Below, piece by piece: positions 22,954 to 33,539 of a stretch of DNA of 64,000 bases. A program made the position numbers and the translations under genes. Source of the stretch: Timema cristinae. Its lineage: Eukaryota; Arthropoda; Insecta; Phasmatodea; Timematidae. The notes beneath the pieces are model-generated. The model ran no database searches. It worked only from the letters and a program-made list of their open reading frames with translations, and was not told where the DNA came from. Within the stretch, counting starts at the first letter, position 1. Every line of letters begins with the position of its first letter. Where the stretch lies: positions 1-64,000 of the forward strand of contig JBCFYV010000926.1 of the NCBI GenBank assembly GCA_039000515.1. The letters are read 5' to 3'.

Positions 22954-24675
22954 CACATCGCTCGTCACTCCTATCTCAGCACATCACACAAGTTGTAGAA
23001 ACAAACGAGCGATGTGCGGAGACAGGAGTGATGTGTGGAGATAGGAGTGATGAGTGATGTGTGGAGATATGTCATGAGTGATGTGTGGAGACGGGAGTGA
23101 CGAGTGATGTATGGAGATAGGAGTGATGAGTGATGTGTGGAGATAGGAGTGATGAGCGATGTGTGGAGACGGGAGTGACGAGTGATGTGTGGAGACGGGA
23201 GGGACGAGTGATGTGTGGAGAAAGGAGTGATGAGTGATGTGTGGAGATAGGAGTGATGAGTGATGTGTGGAGACGGGAGTGACGAGTGATGTGTGGAGAT
23301 AGGAGTGATGTGTGGAGACAGGAGTGATGAGCGATGTGTGGAGATAGGAGTGATGAGTCATGTGTGGAGACAGGAGTGATGAGCGATGTGTGGAGACAAG
23401 AGTGATGAGTGATGTGTGGAGAAAGGAGTGATGAGCGATGTGCGGAGATAGGAGTGACGAGTGATGTGTGGCGATAGGAGTGATGAGCGATGTGTGGAGA
23501 TAGGAGTGATGAGCGATGTGTGGAGATAGGAGTGATGTGTGGAGACAGGAGTGATGAGTGATGTGTGGAGATAGGAGTGATGAGTGATGTGTGGAGATAG
23601 GAGTGATGATGATGTGTGGCAATAGGAGTGACGAGTGATGTGTGGAGATAGGAGTGACGAGTGATATGTGGAGATAGGAGTGATGAGTGATGTGTGGAGA
23701 CAAGAGTGATGAGTGATGTGTGGAGACAGGAGGGATGAGCGATGTGCGGAGATAGAAGTGATGAGTGATGACAGGAGTGACGAGTGATGTGTGTAGACAT
23801 GAGTGACGAGTGATGTGTGGAGATAGGAGTGATGAGCGATGTGTGGAGACAGGAGTGATGAGCGATGTGTGGAGATAGGAGTGATGAGTGATGTGTGGAG
23901 ATAGGAGTGTTGAGTGATGACAGGAGTAACGAGTGATGTGTGGAGACAGGAGTGATGAGCAATGTGTGGAGATAGGAGTGATGAGTGATGTGTGGAGATA
24001 GGAGTGACGAGTGATGTGTGGAGATAGGAGTGATGAGTGATGTGTGGAGACAGGAGTGATGAGTGATGTGTGGAGACAGAAGTGACGAGTGATGTGTGGA
24101 GACAGGAGTGATGAGTGATGTGTGGAGACAGGAGTGATGAGTGATGTGTGGAGACAGGAGTGATGTGTGGAGACGGGAGTGAGGAGTGTTGTGTGGAGAT
24201 AGGAGTGATGAGTGATGATTGGAGAGGGGAGAGGGGAGTGACGAGTAATGTGTGGAGACAGGATGATGAGCGATGTGTGGAGATAGGAGTGATGAGTGAT
24301 GTGTGGAGATAGGAGTGATGAGTGATGTGTGGAGATAGGAGTGATGAGTGATGTGTGGAGATAGGAGTGACGAGTGATGTGTGGAGATAGGAGTGATGAG
24401 TGATGTGTGGAGACAGGAGTGATGAGTGATGTGTGGAGACAGGAGTGACGAGTGATGTGTGGAGACAGGAGTGATGTGTGGAGACGGGAGTGACGAGTGA
24501 TGTGTGGAGACGGAGTGAGGAGTGTTGTGTGGAGATAGGAGTGATGAGTGATGATTGGAGAGGGGAGTGACGAGTAATGTGTGGAGACGGGAGTGAGGAG
24601 TGTTGTGTGGAGATAGAGTGATGAGTGATGTGTGGAGATAGGAGTGATGAGTGATGTGTGGAGACAGGAGTGATT
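22954..24675. repeat. 1.7-kb minisatellite with a 26-bp unit
   Basis: Tandem copies (roughly sixty) of a 26-bp unit made of GGAGATAGGAGTGATG and AGTGATGTGT, with A/C, T/C and AGC/AGT variants and a few shortened units. One unit in opposite orientation (ACATCGCTCGTCACTCC, about 22956-22985) precedes the array, separated by about 20 bp. Long minus-strand frames rich in His, Ser and Thr come only from the repeat and are not genes. Confidence 0.95.
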
Positions 24676-26631
24676 TGGTTAAACTGTTAACTGTTGCTTA
24701 ACTCATTTCACTTGTTTAGTTAATATCTTTATTATTTTTATATTTCATTGAAAGTAGTCTTTCAAGGTGGGCGAAATGTTTGGTTATACTACTAGGTACA
24801 TTTTATGCAGTGAAGGGGAATGTTTACAAATTTTTCATGCTCTATGGTTGGCAGCAGTATTCCAACTGTTTTTTTTTTATATATCATTGTTGTGTTATTT
24901 TATGTTGGTGTATCTAGGTTGTAACTGTATTGGAGTGGTTGTAATTATTTTTTTAAATATATTATGAGAAAACTTAAAAGTTTTAATGGTCAACATTATT
25001 ACAACTAAACAAAAGTCACAAGAGTTGGGATAGCTTTAATAACTTCCAGACAACAACTATGACTTATAAGTGAGTTTATCTGATCCACCAACATCTTCAA
25101 CAACGAGGACTACATCAAAGACGCCATTAACATTAGGTGATATCAACCCAAATTTTAATTGTGATTCATCCTTTGTTTTGTATTACAATTTCGACCATAC
25201 ATTATTCATCTTTTAACATTTATTGCTCCAAACTCAAAGATTAACATTAATGTTAACTTAATTTGCTGACATTAGAATTTTCTTTTAAACGTAATATTCT
25301 GTTTCAACAATTGACTCTGGAAATGAAACTGTTTGCCAGAGTCATGACTTTGACGAAATGCAATGGCCTTATTTAATATCGTTTGTCTTAGTGTTCACCG
25401 ACTAATCTCATTAAATAAATTGACTATATATATATATTTAGGATTTCAAATTATTTTATTAAATGTTTGCTTGTTTATTTTAAATCTTACTCTAAACATA
25501 TTTATACTATTTTCTTTTGCTATGACTTAAATATCTAAACAAAACAAAAATGATGCGTTCACTTTGAATAATACTGACATTTTTAATATTATATAAAATG
25601 TAATTTTAACTTTGTATTTTAATATACGTCTATTAGGCAGGGCTATTTGAAACTTAAATTTTACCAAACACATATATATATATATTTTTTCCAACTCACC
25701 TTTATTGTGTTGTACATTTATTTCTTAGGTTCATTATTAAATTTCACCTTTTGTATTTTGTATTATTATCATCCAAAGAGTAACCACCTATTTAGCTGTA
25801 TTTCACCTGTAAGCAGTTCTCAGGGATACCAACTTTGGAGACTAGTATTGTTGTACAAAAGGTAAGTTAATTGTTGACTAGGACCAATTAAGGTGTTATT
25901 TTTTCCCCAACATGACCCAGACGTCCTGAGAAAGTCTCGTGTTCAATTTTATGTATTTTTTTGTTTTGTTTTTTTACCCTGAGATAATTATTTTGTTATT
26001 AAATGTAAATGTTGGTTTTGAACCCAAAGTACTGTATTCATGTTAAAACTGAGCTAACCCATTTTACTGTTATCATTTATTTTATGCACTATTTTTTTAA
26101 TGACATCACTGGACTTAAAGTTAAAGAGTAGACCAATTTTTTTAAACACGCCCCCCCCTTTAAAAAAAATACATTTTATTTACTTGATTAATACAAAAAA
26201 TTACAGTGGTTTTATGCCTCTTACCTACTGCTCTAGGAGGGGATGAGACAGTGACTTTACCAACACTAAGCTTTCTGGAATTGAAAAATTCCCAAGGTAA
26301 GCGGGTGACAAGGGTAACGTTGAGAAAAACCACAGGGTTTGTAGGTAGGAGGGGGGGCTGGTGGCTCTGCCCCTGGAAAATTGTAAAATTTGAGGGGATA
26401 ATTTGAGTCTTGAACTAAGGTTTAAGCCGACTGTATTTTTAAAGTGTTTGGTAAATAATGGATATTTCAAGTTACAAGTGTTATTTGTTTTAAAATTCAC
26501 CATCATTGGTTGTAGTAGAACTAACAAATTTTCTGTTCGTAAAAATTCCATGCTTTATTTAGTGATCAACTTAAACATTACCCAGTCTTCTTAAAGCTAC
26601 TAGTTCCTAGTAGTAGCATATTTAAAATTTA
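24676..26631. other. 2-kb AT-rich stretch without recognised genes
   Basis: Short (TA)n runs at about 25427-25438 and 25674-25685. The open frames at 24767, 25647 and 26206 have no domain I recognise. Confidence 0.45.
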
Positions 26632-26672
26632 TTTATTTATCACAGTACCCGTTTGGTTTATACGCTTAAGTA
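26632..26672 (-). repeat. SINE family B, tail part (split by gypsy-1)
   Basis: The plus strand reads ACAGTACCCGTTTGG and TATACGCTTAAGTA, the reversed tail of family B. The rest of the same SINE resumes at 33540. The two sides rejoin as CGCTTAAGTACTAATTACGC, matching the family B sequence GCGTAATTAGTACTTAAAAGCG near 14046. The last four bases, AGTA, are the duplicated target. Confidence 0.85.
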
Positions 26673-26829
26673 TGTAATGTAATTGATTTGCCCCTGAAAA
26701 GTATGTGAAAGCATTGACAATAATATCGTCCTAATTTTATAAACATATCTTATTTCATTTAAATTATATAGTATATTAAATGGCGCTTAAAGCACTTCTT
26801 CTTCTAAGAAGGCAAAAGCCACTGATCAG

Positions 26830-26845
26830 TGACGTCACGCACGTG
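26830..26845 (+). promoter_or_regulatory. CRE/ATF-like palindrome plus E-box in the LTR
   Basis: TGACGTCA is a perfect cAMP-response/ATF palindrome; CACGTG two bases further is a perfect E-box. The positions are seen directly; binding is inference. The same pair recurs in the 3' LTR. Confidence 0.45.
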
Positions 26846-27013
26846 ACACCAGCCAAGTCAGTTTGACAATATATATTTTTCAAATAATAACTTCCTCTTC
26901 TCGATGGTTCGAAGAGAGATTTTAAAATGTAACTTGAGTCATTTTCCGGCTCTAGAACCTCCCAGTAGCACAGAGATGTTTTTGTCTTGTATTTTGTTTT
27001 TCTAAACTAAACC

Positions 27014-27026
27014 TTCTCGAAGCTTC
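27014..27026 (+). promoter_or_regulatory. Heat-shock-element-like motif in the LTR
   Basis: TTC-TC-GAA-GC-TTC fits the heat shock factor consensus of alternating TTC and GAA blocks with 2-bp spacing. A TATATA lies 14 bp downstream, the arrangement of heat-inducible promoters. gypsy-2 has the same triple block in its LTR. Function is inferred from the motif only. Confidence 0.5.
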
Positions 27027-27276
27027 CATGACCGAGGAATATATACAAGGGATGGTGCAACATAAAGGCAGTGGTTAGTGTTCAGTTGGGAGTTGGGAGT
27101 TTGGCGTCTAGCAACACCTGCCCGCGCTAGCCCGCGTATATATTTCGATATGATCTATTTTCGCATTAATAATTAAACTGATTCAGCAATAAAAAACATG
27201 TCAAAATGAAAAGTGTATTAATCATAATTCTTCAATAGGCACCCATCGCGGTAACGTAAATCCAGAACGTTACAAT

Positions 27277-27294
27277 TGGCTTCCCAACTTAGGG
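27277..27294 (+). other. gypsy-1 primer-binding site
   Basis: TGGCTTCCCAACTTAGGG starts two bases after the LTR. It begins with TGG, complementary to a tRNA CCA end, and resembles, with changes, the PBS that pairs with tRNA-Lys. gypsy-2 has TGGCTTCCCAACGTGGAG at the equivalent place. Confidence 0.7.
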
Positions 27295-27296
27295 GC

Positions 27297-27632
27297 ACGA
27301 ATTATCTCCCCGAGATACAGCACAATACAATATACCTCCCCGAGATACAGCACGAATTATCTCCCCGAGATACAGCACGAAATACCTCCCCGAGATACAG
27401 CACAATATATCTCCCCGAGATACAGCGCGAATTACCTCCCCGAGATACAGCACAAAATACAGCACGAATTATCTCCCCAAGATACAGCACAAGATAACTC
27501 CCCGAGATACAGCACAAGATACAGCACGAATTACCTCCCCGAGATACAGCACAAGATACAGCACGAATTATCTCCCCGAGATACAGCACGAGATACCTCC
27601 CCGAGATCGCCACGAAATACCTCCCCGAGGTA
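27297..27632 (+). repeat. Leader minisatellite 1 (about 25-bp unit)
   Basis: About a dozen units based on CACGAATTATCTCCCCGAG and ATACAG, with shortened ATACAGCACAAG versions. It lies between the PBS and gag, in the part of the RNA where packaging signals are found in retroelements. Open frames across it are repeat artefacts. Confidence 0.9.
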
Positions 27633-27639
27633 AGCAGTA

Positions 27640-27862
27640 GAGGACAACGCCGAAGACCGAGATAAGCAGTAAGCAACGCCGAGGACCGGGATAAGCAGTA
27701 AGCAACGCCGAGGACCAAGATAAGTAGTAAGCAACGCCGAGGACCAAGATAAGCAGTAAGCAACGCCGAGGACCAAGATAAGCAGTAAGCAACGCCGAGA
27801 TAAAGCAGGAAGCAACGCCGAGGACCAAGATAAGCAGTAAGCAGCGTCGAGGACCGAGAGAA
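27640..27862 (+). repeat. Leader minisatellite 2 (about 29-bp unit)
   Basis: About seven copies of a unit reading GATAAGCAGTAAGCAACGCC and GAGGACCAA, directly after the first array. The minus-strand Leu/Cys/Tyr-rich frames across it are not genes. Confidence 0.9.
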
Positions 27863-28042
27863 GCAGCTTACCATCACCAAAGGAGACAAGGAGTGGAGAC
27901 GAGTCTAAAGAAGATCACAGATAAGTCATTAACAGAAACTTAAATTAAATAGTGAAAAATATATTTATGTCATTTGTGCATTTTGGGGGTGGAACAGTAT
28001 AAATTTTTTTATGATTTAAATTAAGGGAACAATAATTAAAAA

Positions 28043-29935
28043 ATGGCAGATTCAAATGATAACAGTGACGCTAGTAGCTATTCTGAAGAGGTAGCTGAAA
28101 ATAGACCTAGGAATCAGTTAGGTCTAGAACAATCAGATGAGGAAATAAGAGAAAGGGAACAGGACAATGAAGAGTCATTTGCAGAGGGAGAGAGAGAAGG
28201 AGATAGGACAGAAAAAGAAAGTAATATTATAGTAGATGAGGAAGAAAGAGAAAAGAATGGGGAACAAAATATGGAGCAACCTGTAGTAGATTTAAATCAA
28301 ATTATGAAAATGTTACAGCAAATGGTAGCGAGTAATGAGGAAACTAGACAGGAAATAAAAGCAACTAATCGGGAAATAAAAAAAAGTAGCCAGGAAACTA
28401 AACACGAAATAATAGATGCAACTAAACAGGAAATAGATACAAGTAGACACGAAATTAATCAAATAATATATGCAAATACCCAGGCAATCAATCAGAAAAT
28501 AGATACAAATCAGACTAAACTTGAACAAATCAATAAAGAACTAAGTGCTAAAATAGAGTTAAGTAAGGAGGTTTGTGATCAGAGATTTGGTTATGTAGAG
28601 CAAAAAATAGACCAATTAGAGACGGTTCATCAAAACTTAGCAGTACAGTTAAATGAGGTAGACACAAAAGTGATAGAACAGGAAAAAGTAAAACAGATTT
28701 TGATTGAAAAGCATGAAAACTTAAGGAAAGGACAGTTCAAGTTAATGGAACAGATTTCAGCTAATAAAAATAAAATAGAAACAATAGAACTAGAAACAGT
28801 TAAAGGGTTAAAGGAAGTAGAAATTAAAGTTGGGAATCTGGACCTTCAGGTAGAACACAATGAAAAGGAAATAAATGAGGTAAAATCAGTACTTGATTCT
28901 CAGCAAGACACAAATAAAATTTTAATTAAAGAACAGATAGATGGGATCGTAAATAAGGCAGTAGAGAAACTAGATAAAAAACTAACCGATTTTGTGGTTG
29001 AAAATCAAACAAATCTAGGGGAATCTAGTAACTTACACGATACTACCAACTTATTTGCTAAGGGACTAAGAGAAACGTCATTAGCACTGATTCCAAAATT
29101 TAAAGGAAAGAGAGGAAACATTTCAGCAGTACAATATATAAATAAAGTAGAAAGAGTATTTAAAGGAGAAAGAATAAATGAAAAAGTCAAAATAGAGATA
29201 TTTTTATCAGGCCTAGAAGATGAGGCGAAATCCTGGACAGATAGTATAGAGAGTGAATGGGAGACATACGAGCAGGCTAGGGAAATATTTTTGGAAAAAT
29301 ATTGGTCTCAAAATATGCAGGATGATTTTCTACAATTAATTTTTAATGGAAAATATAACGACAAGGATGGTACTATGAGTGAATATTTCAATAAATTTGT
29401 AACACAGGCGAAATATTTGCGATACCCAGTAGTAGAGGATAGATTGATAGGTCTTCTAATGAATCATTTTCCAACTCCAGTACAAGACGTTCTCATTAGC
29501 ATAAATAAACAGAACATCAAAGAAGTAGAGAGAGTATTAATGGCATTTGACGATAGATATCAAAGAAACAAAGAAATCAATGATCAGACAAACAGCTATA
29601 ATATTGATAGGCATAGGCAATCAACAAACCCTCAAATCAAAGAAATTAATAATGGACAAGATAGGCAGAGATATCAAAATAATTATCCAATACCAGAGCA
29701 AAATAGAAAATATCCACATCCTAGAATAGAATATCGACAGGAGAGGAACCAAGGACCTCCGAGGCAAATAAATTCTAGTGATAGACAAACTACTAGAAAT
29801 AATAATACAGGTAACCCCAGATTAACAACCAATCAAGTACATTACCCTCCAAATTTTAATTATGTACCACCATTTTCAGGGACATATTTAAATGAGTACG
29901 ACTCACAAAAAATATTTGATCCAGGAGGCAATTAA
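28043..29935 (+). CDS. gag: Gag polyprotein of gypsy-1
   Basis: An intact 630-residue frame. Residues 1-80 are acidic and Ser/Glu-rich. Residues about 85-340 are predicted coiled coil, very rich in Lys, Glu, Gln and Ile with repeating EI-T-QEI spacing. Residues about 349-505 are the retrotransposon Gag core (LIPKFKGKRG, YWSQNMQDDF, GKYNDKDGTMSEYFNKF, NHFPTPVQDVL), which builds the particle shell. Residues 510-630 are Asn/Gln/Arg-rich, presumably RNA-binding, with no CCHC zinc knuckle and no Cys. Gag cores of Ty3 elements usually lack the long N-terminal coiled coil. The ATG at 28043 is the first in frame. The core begins at the same residue number as in the gypsy-2 Gag. No pol follows. Confidence 0.92.
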   Translation: MADSNDNSDASSYSEEVAENRPRNQLGLEQSDEEIREREQDNEESFAEGEREGDRTEKESNIIVDEEEREKNGEQNMEQPVVDLNQIMKMLQQMVASNEETRQEIKATNREIKKSSQETKHEIIDATKQEIDTSRHEINQIIYANTQAINQKIDTNQTKLEQINKELSAKIELSKEVCDQRFGYVEQKIDQLETVHQNLAVQLNEVDTKVIEQEKVKQILIEKHENLRKGQFKLMEQISANKNKIETIELETVKGLKEVEIKVGNLDLQVEHNEKEINEVKSVLDSQQDTNKILIKEQIDGIVNKAVEKLDKKLTDFVVENQTNLGESSNLHDTTNLFAKGLRETSLALIPKFKGKRGNISAVQYINKVERVFKGERINEKVKIEIFLSGLEDEAKSWTDSIESEWETYEQAREIFLEKYWSQNMQDDFLQLIFNGKYNDKDGTMSEYFNKFVTQAKYLRYPVVEDRLIGLLMNHFPTPVQDVLISINKQNIKEVERVLMAFDDRYQRNKEINDQTNSYNIDRHRQSTNPQIKEINNGQDRQRYQNNYPIPEQNRKYPHPRIEYRQERNQGPPRQINSSDRQTTRNNNTGNPRLTTNQVHYPPNFNYVPPFSGTYLNEYDSQKIFDPGGN

Positions 29936-32924
29936 ATAAACTTTAAATTTCGGATTATATAAATGTAAAAAATTAGCAGTTTAACTAAAGATTTAAATTT
30001 TAAATAAGTAAAATAAGGGTAACTATAATCATTTAGTCGTAGTAAGAAAAGTTTAAAATAGAAATTTAAGTAAATTTAAAAGGTACAAATTCAGTGAAAT
30101 AGAAGTAATATTTCCTGTACAAGAGAAGGTTGTGCGTACTTGTAGAAATTGTAAAGTAAACAATTATTAGTACCACAAACAAGCAACTGTAAACAACTCT
30201 GCAACTGCGTGTCATATTGAAGTGAGTAAGGAGGGTGACACACCTCAAAATATAAATTGTAAAGAAACCATAAACGACCAAACATGAAAAGTGAGACTAA
30301 TCTTTTAGTTTCTGAAAAGGAAGTTAAACCTTCTTTTGTAAAAATTGAGAGGGTTGTAAAACAAATTCTATACATTCATTCCTACGTCGCACTTAATACA
30401 GGTGGTCGGTCATCTATTGTCATTCCTACATCGCAAAGCTAAGACGACAACACAAACTGAATTTGGCCACGAAAGATAAAATCACTTATTTTTATTAGTT
30501 CAATAAGTCAGAGTCAAACCCGGTACATTAAGTATAAAATCTATAAGTATAAAAATATAAATTCTTATCAATTTAGATTAATAACATTTGGACTTAGCAT
30601 AATTTTAGAAAGTTGTATAAATCAAAATAGGAGAACAGATAAGGGAGGGGCATGGACCCTTAGAAGCATGCGAGGGATAACATCGGATAGAAGGTTAGGT
30701 GAGGGCTTGGATAAGTTTGTCAGCTGGAGGAGCGTGAGAACCTGAAAACACGCGAGGAGAGATTAGGATCTAAGTATATTCTAAGAGTAGGTCATAATTT
30801 TTGTTAATTGTAAACTATTGTTTAAGTAATAATTAGAGATAAAAATATAAATTTTAATTTTAACAAGAAGTTATATAATTTTAGTTTATGAGAAAGTTAG
30901 GAAGTTTTATTAATTAATAGACAATCTTGGAAATCTGAATAAATATATTATTTCATCAATGATGCATTTTTTTATAATCAAGATAAGGATTTTAATATTA
31001 ATGTGGGGGGTTATTTTAATTCAAATAATTAAATGGCAATAAATTCAACGATTTTGATTCATATATTAAATAAATCACAGAGTAGGCTGATAAGCTGAAG
31101 AGTAAGATCTAAGATATCTAGAGAAATTAATTTAGATATGCACTTGAGTGCTTATTACAGTATGTTAAGGTGAGTGGAAATAAGAGGCGAGTAGTCTTGT
31201 TTAAAAGCATTTTTTTTAGATAGTGGAGTTGAGGTCTTTTCATTGAGGTATATAGGTTGAGAAAGTTGAGTTGAGGTTTTTTCAGATATGGTCTTAGCTA
31301 TGGGCAAGCCATGATCTAGATTAATTAATCGTCGTTATGAGTTTAAGGATGGCCCGAGGGCATCTAGCAGCGTTGAGGAGAATTGAGTGAGGAAGTTGAG
31401 GTGTATTAAGCCATGGACTTAGATATAGTAAGCCATGATGAATAATTTCAATTTTTATAAATGGTGAGTCAAAGGGATCACCAAAGTTCAGGTAACAGGT
31501 ATTCACAAACATAGAGCTAGTACAACGCAACAAATAGTCAATTATAATAAATGAGGCAGAGGCCTAAGCTTTCCACTAAATAATATGCGATAAATATCCA
31601 ATGGTTAATTCTGGATTAAAGTTTAAAGATATTGAAGAGATTGTGAATAAGTTTAAAAGGATATTCTGTGATTACGTGATATAACAAATAATGCTAATGT
31701 ATTAACAAGGATGAGAGCTAATTAGGGTGTTAGACCTAATTAGGCTACTATAAAAGATTTTATTATAATTTCATTTTTTAAATGCCTCAGGCAAATAGGC
31801 AATAGTCAAAAGATTGTAATCAATTGAGAAAGATGCAGTTAAAGATTTTTTCAGTAATGAGAAATTCATTATTCAATTAAGAAGGGGAAAAAATAATTTT
31901 AAATATTTTATGATTCCAAGATTATCGTCTATATATTTCAAGTATTTTAAATTTTTTTGAGGTTAGGCATTCTGATAAATAAAGATTTTGGTAAGGTGAT
32001 TCAGATGTTCTGTTATTATCCTTTCTCTGTCCGAAACAATGTAATTATATTATCTTTTAAGTAATTAAGTTTATTTTGTGAATTATCCTTTTTTGTGTTT
32101 TTAAGCTAATTATTCAGTAAATGTATTTTAAGTGATGGCTCATATAGCGAATTTGGCCGTCAGGCTTTTAAGAGTATAATAGTGGCTCATATAGCGAATT
32201 TGGCCGTCAGGTTTTTAAGGGTATGTGTAGCATTAAGAGTGTTTGTTAAGTATGTTAATATAATAATAGTAAAAGTGGATCCGTGAAGGATCATTGAAAT
32301 GAATAAAAAGTGCAACGAAGTGTTTAAACCAATAAATGATTAAAAGACACTTTGATTAGTGACAATTATATTCCATTTTTTATTAAAAAGTTTAATGTAT
32401 TTTAATCAATCTTAAGGACGTTATAGCAACGAATTTTTTTTTTTTTTTAATAAAAAATAAAAAACTTTGATTAGTAATAATTAAATTCAAATCTTTATAT
32501 TAAATCCAAATTTTTATATGATAAACTTAGATTATTTTATTTCAATTAATTGTAATTATACTTAACAATTTTATATCTTGATATTTGATGTATCTAATTT
32601 CAACTTTTTGATTAACATTTTATATTTTAATGTTTGATTTGTATAACTTCAACTTTTATATATATAAACTTCATGTAAACTTACAGTCGGAGAACACCAC
32701 TTCAAATATTATTATCATTCAAGAACAACATTATACAGAGTGTTCCAAATTATTGGAATTTATCTAATTTGTGAAATGTTATACAGGATGTTTCAAAATA
32801 TTGTTATTTGTGAAATTTTATACAGGGTGTGCGAAAAATGATCATGTCGTCTTTTCTCGTCTTTTATTTTTTTTTAGCATAGCGTATCAAAAAGTATACG
32901 ACTAGGTCTCTACTTTCAGATACA
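29936..32924 (+). other. gypsy-1 3' non-coding region where pol would be
   Basis: Three kilobases of AT-rich sequence between gag and the polypurine tract. I find no DTG protease, YxDD reverse transcriptase, HHCC or DDE integrase motif. Short internal duplications are present: TCATATAGCGAATTTGGCCG occurs twice (about 32139 and 32188), and CATTCCTACRTCGCA twice (about 30377 and 30421). It may carry signals needed for RNA packaging or replication, or may be captured foreign DNA. Confidence 0.7.
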
Positions 32925-32925
32925 C

Positions 32926-32936
32926 TTTGGGGGGTA
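32926..32936 (+). other. gypsy-1 polypurine tract
   Basis: TTTGGGGGGTA lies directly before the 3' LTR. The G6 core matches the tract of gypsy-2 (AGGGGGGT) and would prime plus-strand DNA synthesis. Confidence 0.65.
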
Positions 32937-32937
32937 T

Positions 32938-33539
32938 TGTAATGTAATTGATTTGCCCCTGAAAAGTATGTGAAAGCATTGACAATAATATCGTCCTAAT
33001 TTTATAAACATATCTTATTTAATTTAAATTATATAGTATATTAAATGGCGCTTAAAGCACTTCTTCTTCTAAGAAGGCAAAAGCCACTGATCAGTGACGT
33101 CACGCACGTGACACCAGCCAAGTCAGTTTGACAATATATATTTTTCAAATAATAACTTCCTCTTCTCGATGGTTCGAAGAGAGATTTTAAAATGTAACTT
33201 GAGTCATTTTCCGGCTCTAGAACCTCCCAGTAGCACAGAGATGTTTTTGTCTTGTATTTTGTTTTTCTAAACTAAACCTTCTCGAAGCTTCCATGACCGA
33301 GGAATATATACAAGGGATGGTGCAACATAAAGGCAGTGGTTAGTGTTCAGTTGGGAGTTGGGAGTTTGGCGTCTAGCAACACCTGCCCGCGCTAGCCCGC
33401 GTATATATTTCGATATGATCTATTTTCGCATTAATAATTAAACTGATTCAGCAATAAAAAACATGTCAAAATGAAAAGTGTATTAATCATAATTCTTCAA
33501 TAGGCACCCATCGCGGTAACGTAAATCCAGAACGTTACA
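32938..33539 (+). repeat. gypsy-1 3' LTR
   Basis: A 602-bp copy of the 5' LTR with the same termini and the same motifs (heat-shock-like site at 33279-33291). It is followed by the duplicated target AGTA. Confidence 0.93.

Larger units (their letters stand above)
26673..27274 (+). repeat. gypsy-1 5' LTR
   Basis: Begins TGTAATG and ends ACGTTACA, the TG...CA form of LTRs. Compared with the 3' copy I see one difference (TATTTCATTT here, TATTTAATTT there). It contains candidate control sites: TGACGTCA at 26830-26837, CACGTG at 26840-26845, TTCTCGAAGCTTC at 27014-27026, a TATA-like TATATA at 27040-27045 and an insect initiator-like TCAGTT at 27082-27087. Confidence 0.93.
26673..33539 (+). mobile_element. 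gypsy-1: gag-only Ty3/gypsy-type LTR element
   Basis: A complete 6867-bp LTR element: two 602-bp LTRs that differ at only one base I could find, a primer-binding site, a leader with two minisatellites, one 630-codon gag frame, a 3-kb non-coding 3' region and a polypurine tract. It is flanked by AGTA (26669-26672, 33540-33543). No protease, reverse transcriptase or integrase sequence is seen in any frame, so it must depend on enzymes supplied in trans. The near-identical LTRs and intact gag indicate a very recent insertion. Its Gag, PBS, PPT and LTR ends match gypsy-2 in this window, a likely type of helper. Confidence 0.93.

Noticed and set aside
22984..23962. Long minus-strand frames rich in His, Ser and Thr
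   Set aside because: They are produced by the 26-bp minisatellite; several overlapping frames are open at once and the text simply repeats.
22954..24675. CRISPR-like array
   Set aside because: The repeats are directly adjacent without unique spacers, and the window is eukaryotic.
27302..27889. 195-codon minus-strand frame rich in Leu, Cys and Tyr
   Set aside because: It is antisense to the leader minisatellites of gypsy-1 and has only repeat-derived sequence.
29936..32924. Hidden pol or env remnant in gypsy-1
   Set aside because: I looked for DTG, YxDD, HHCC, DDE and a signal-peptide frame on both strands and found none; a profile search could still reveal a very decayed remnant.
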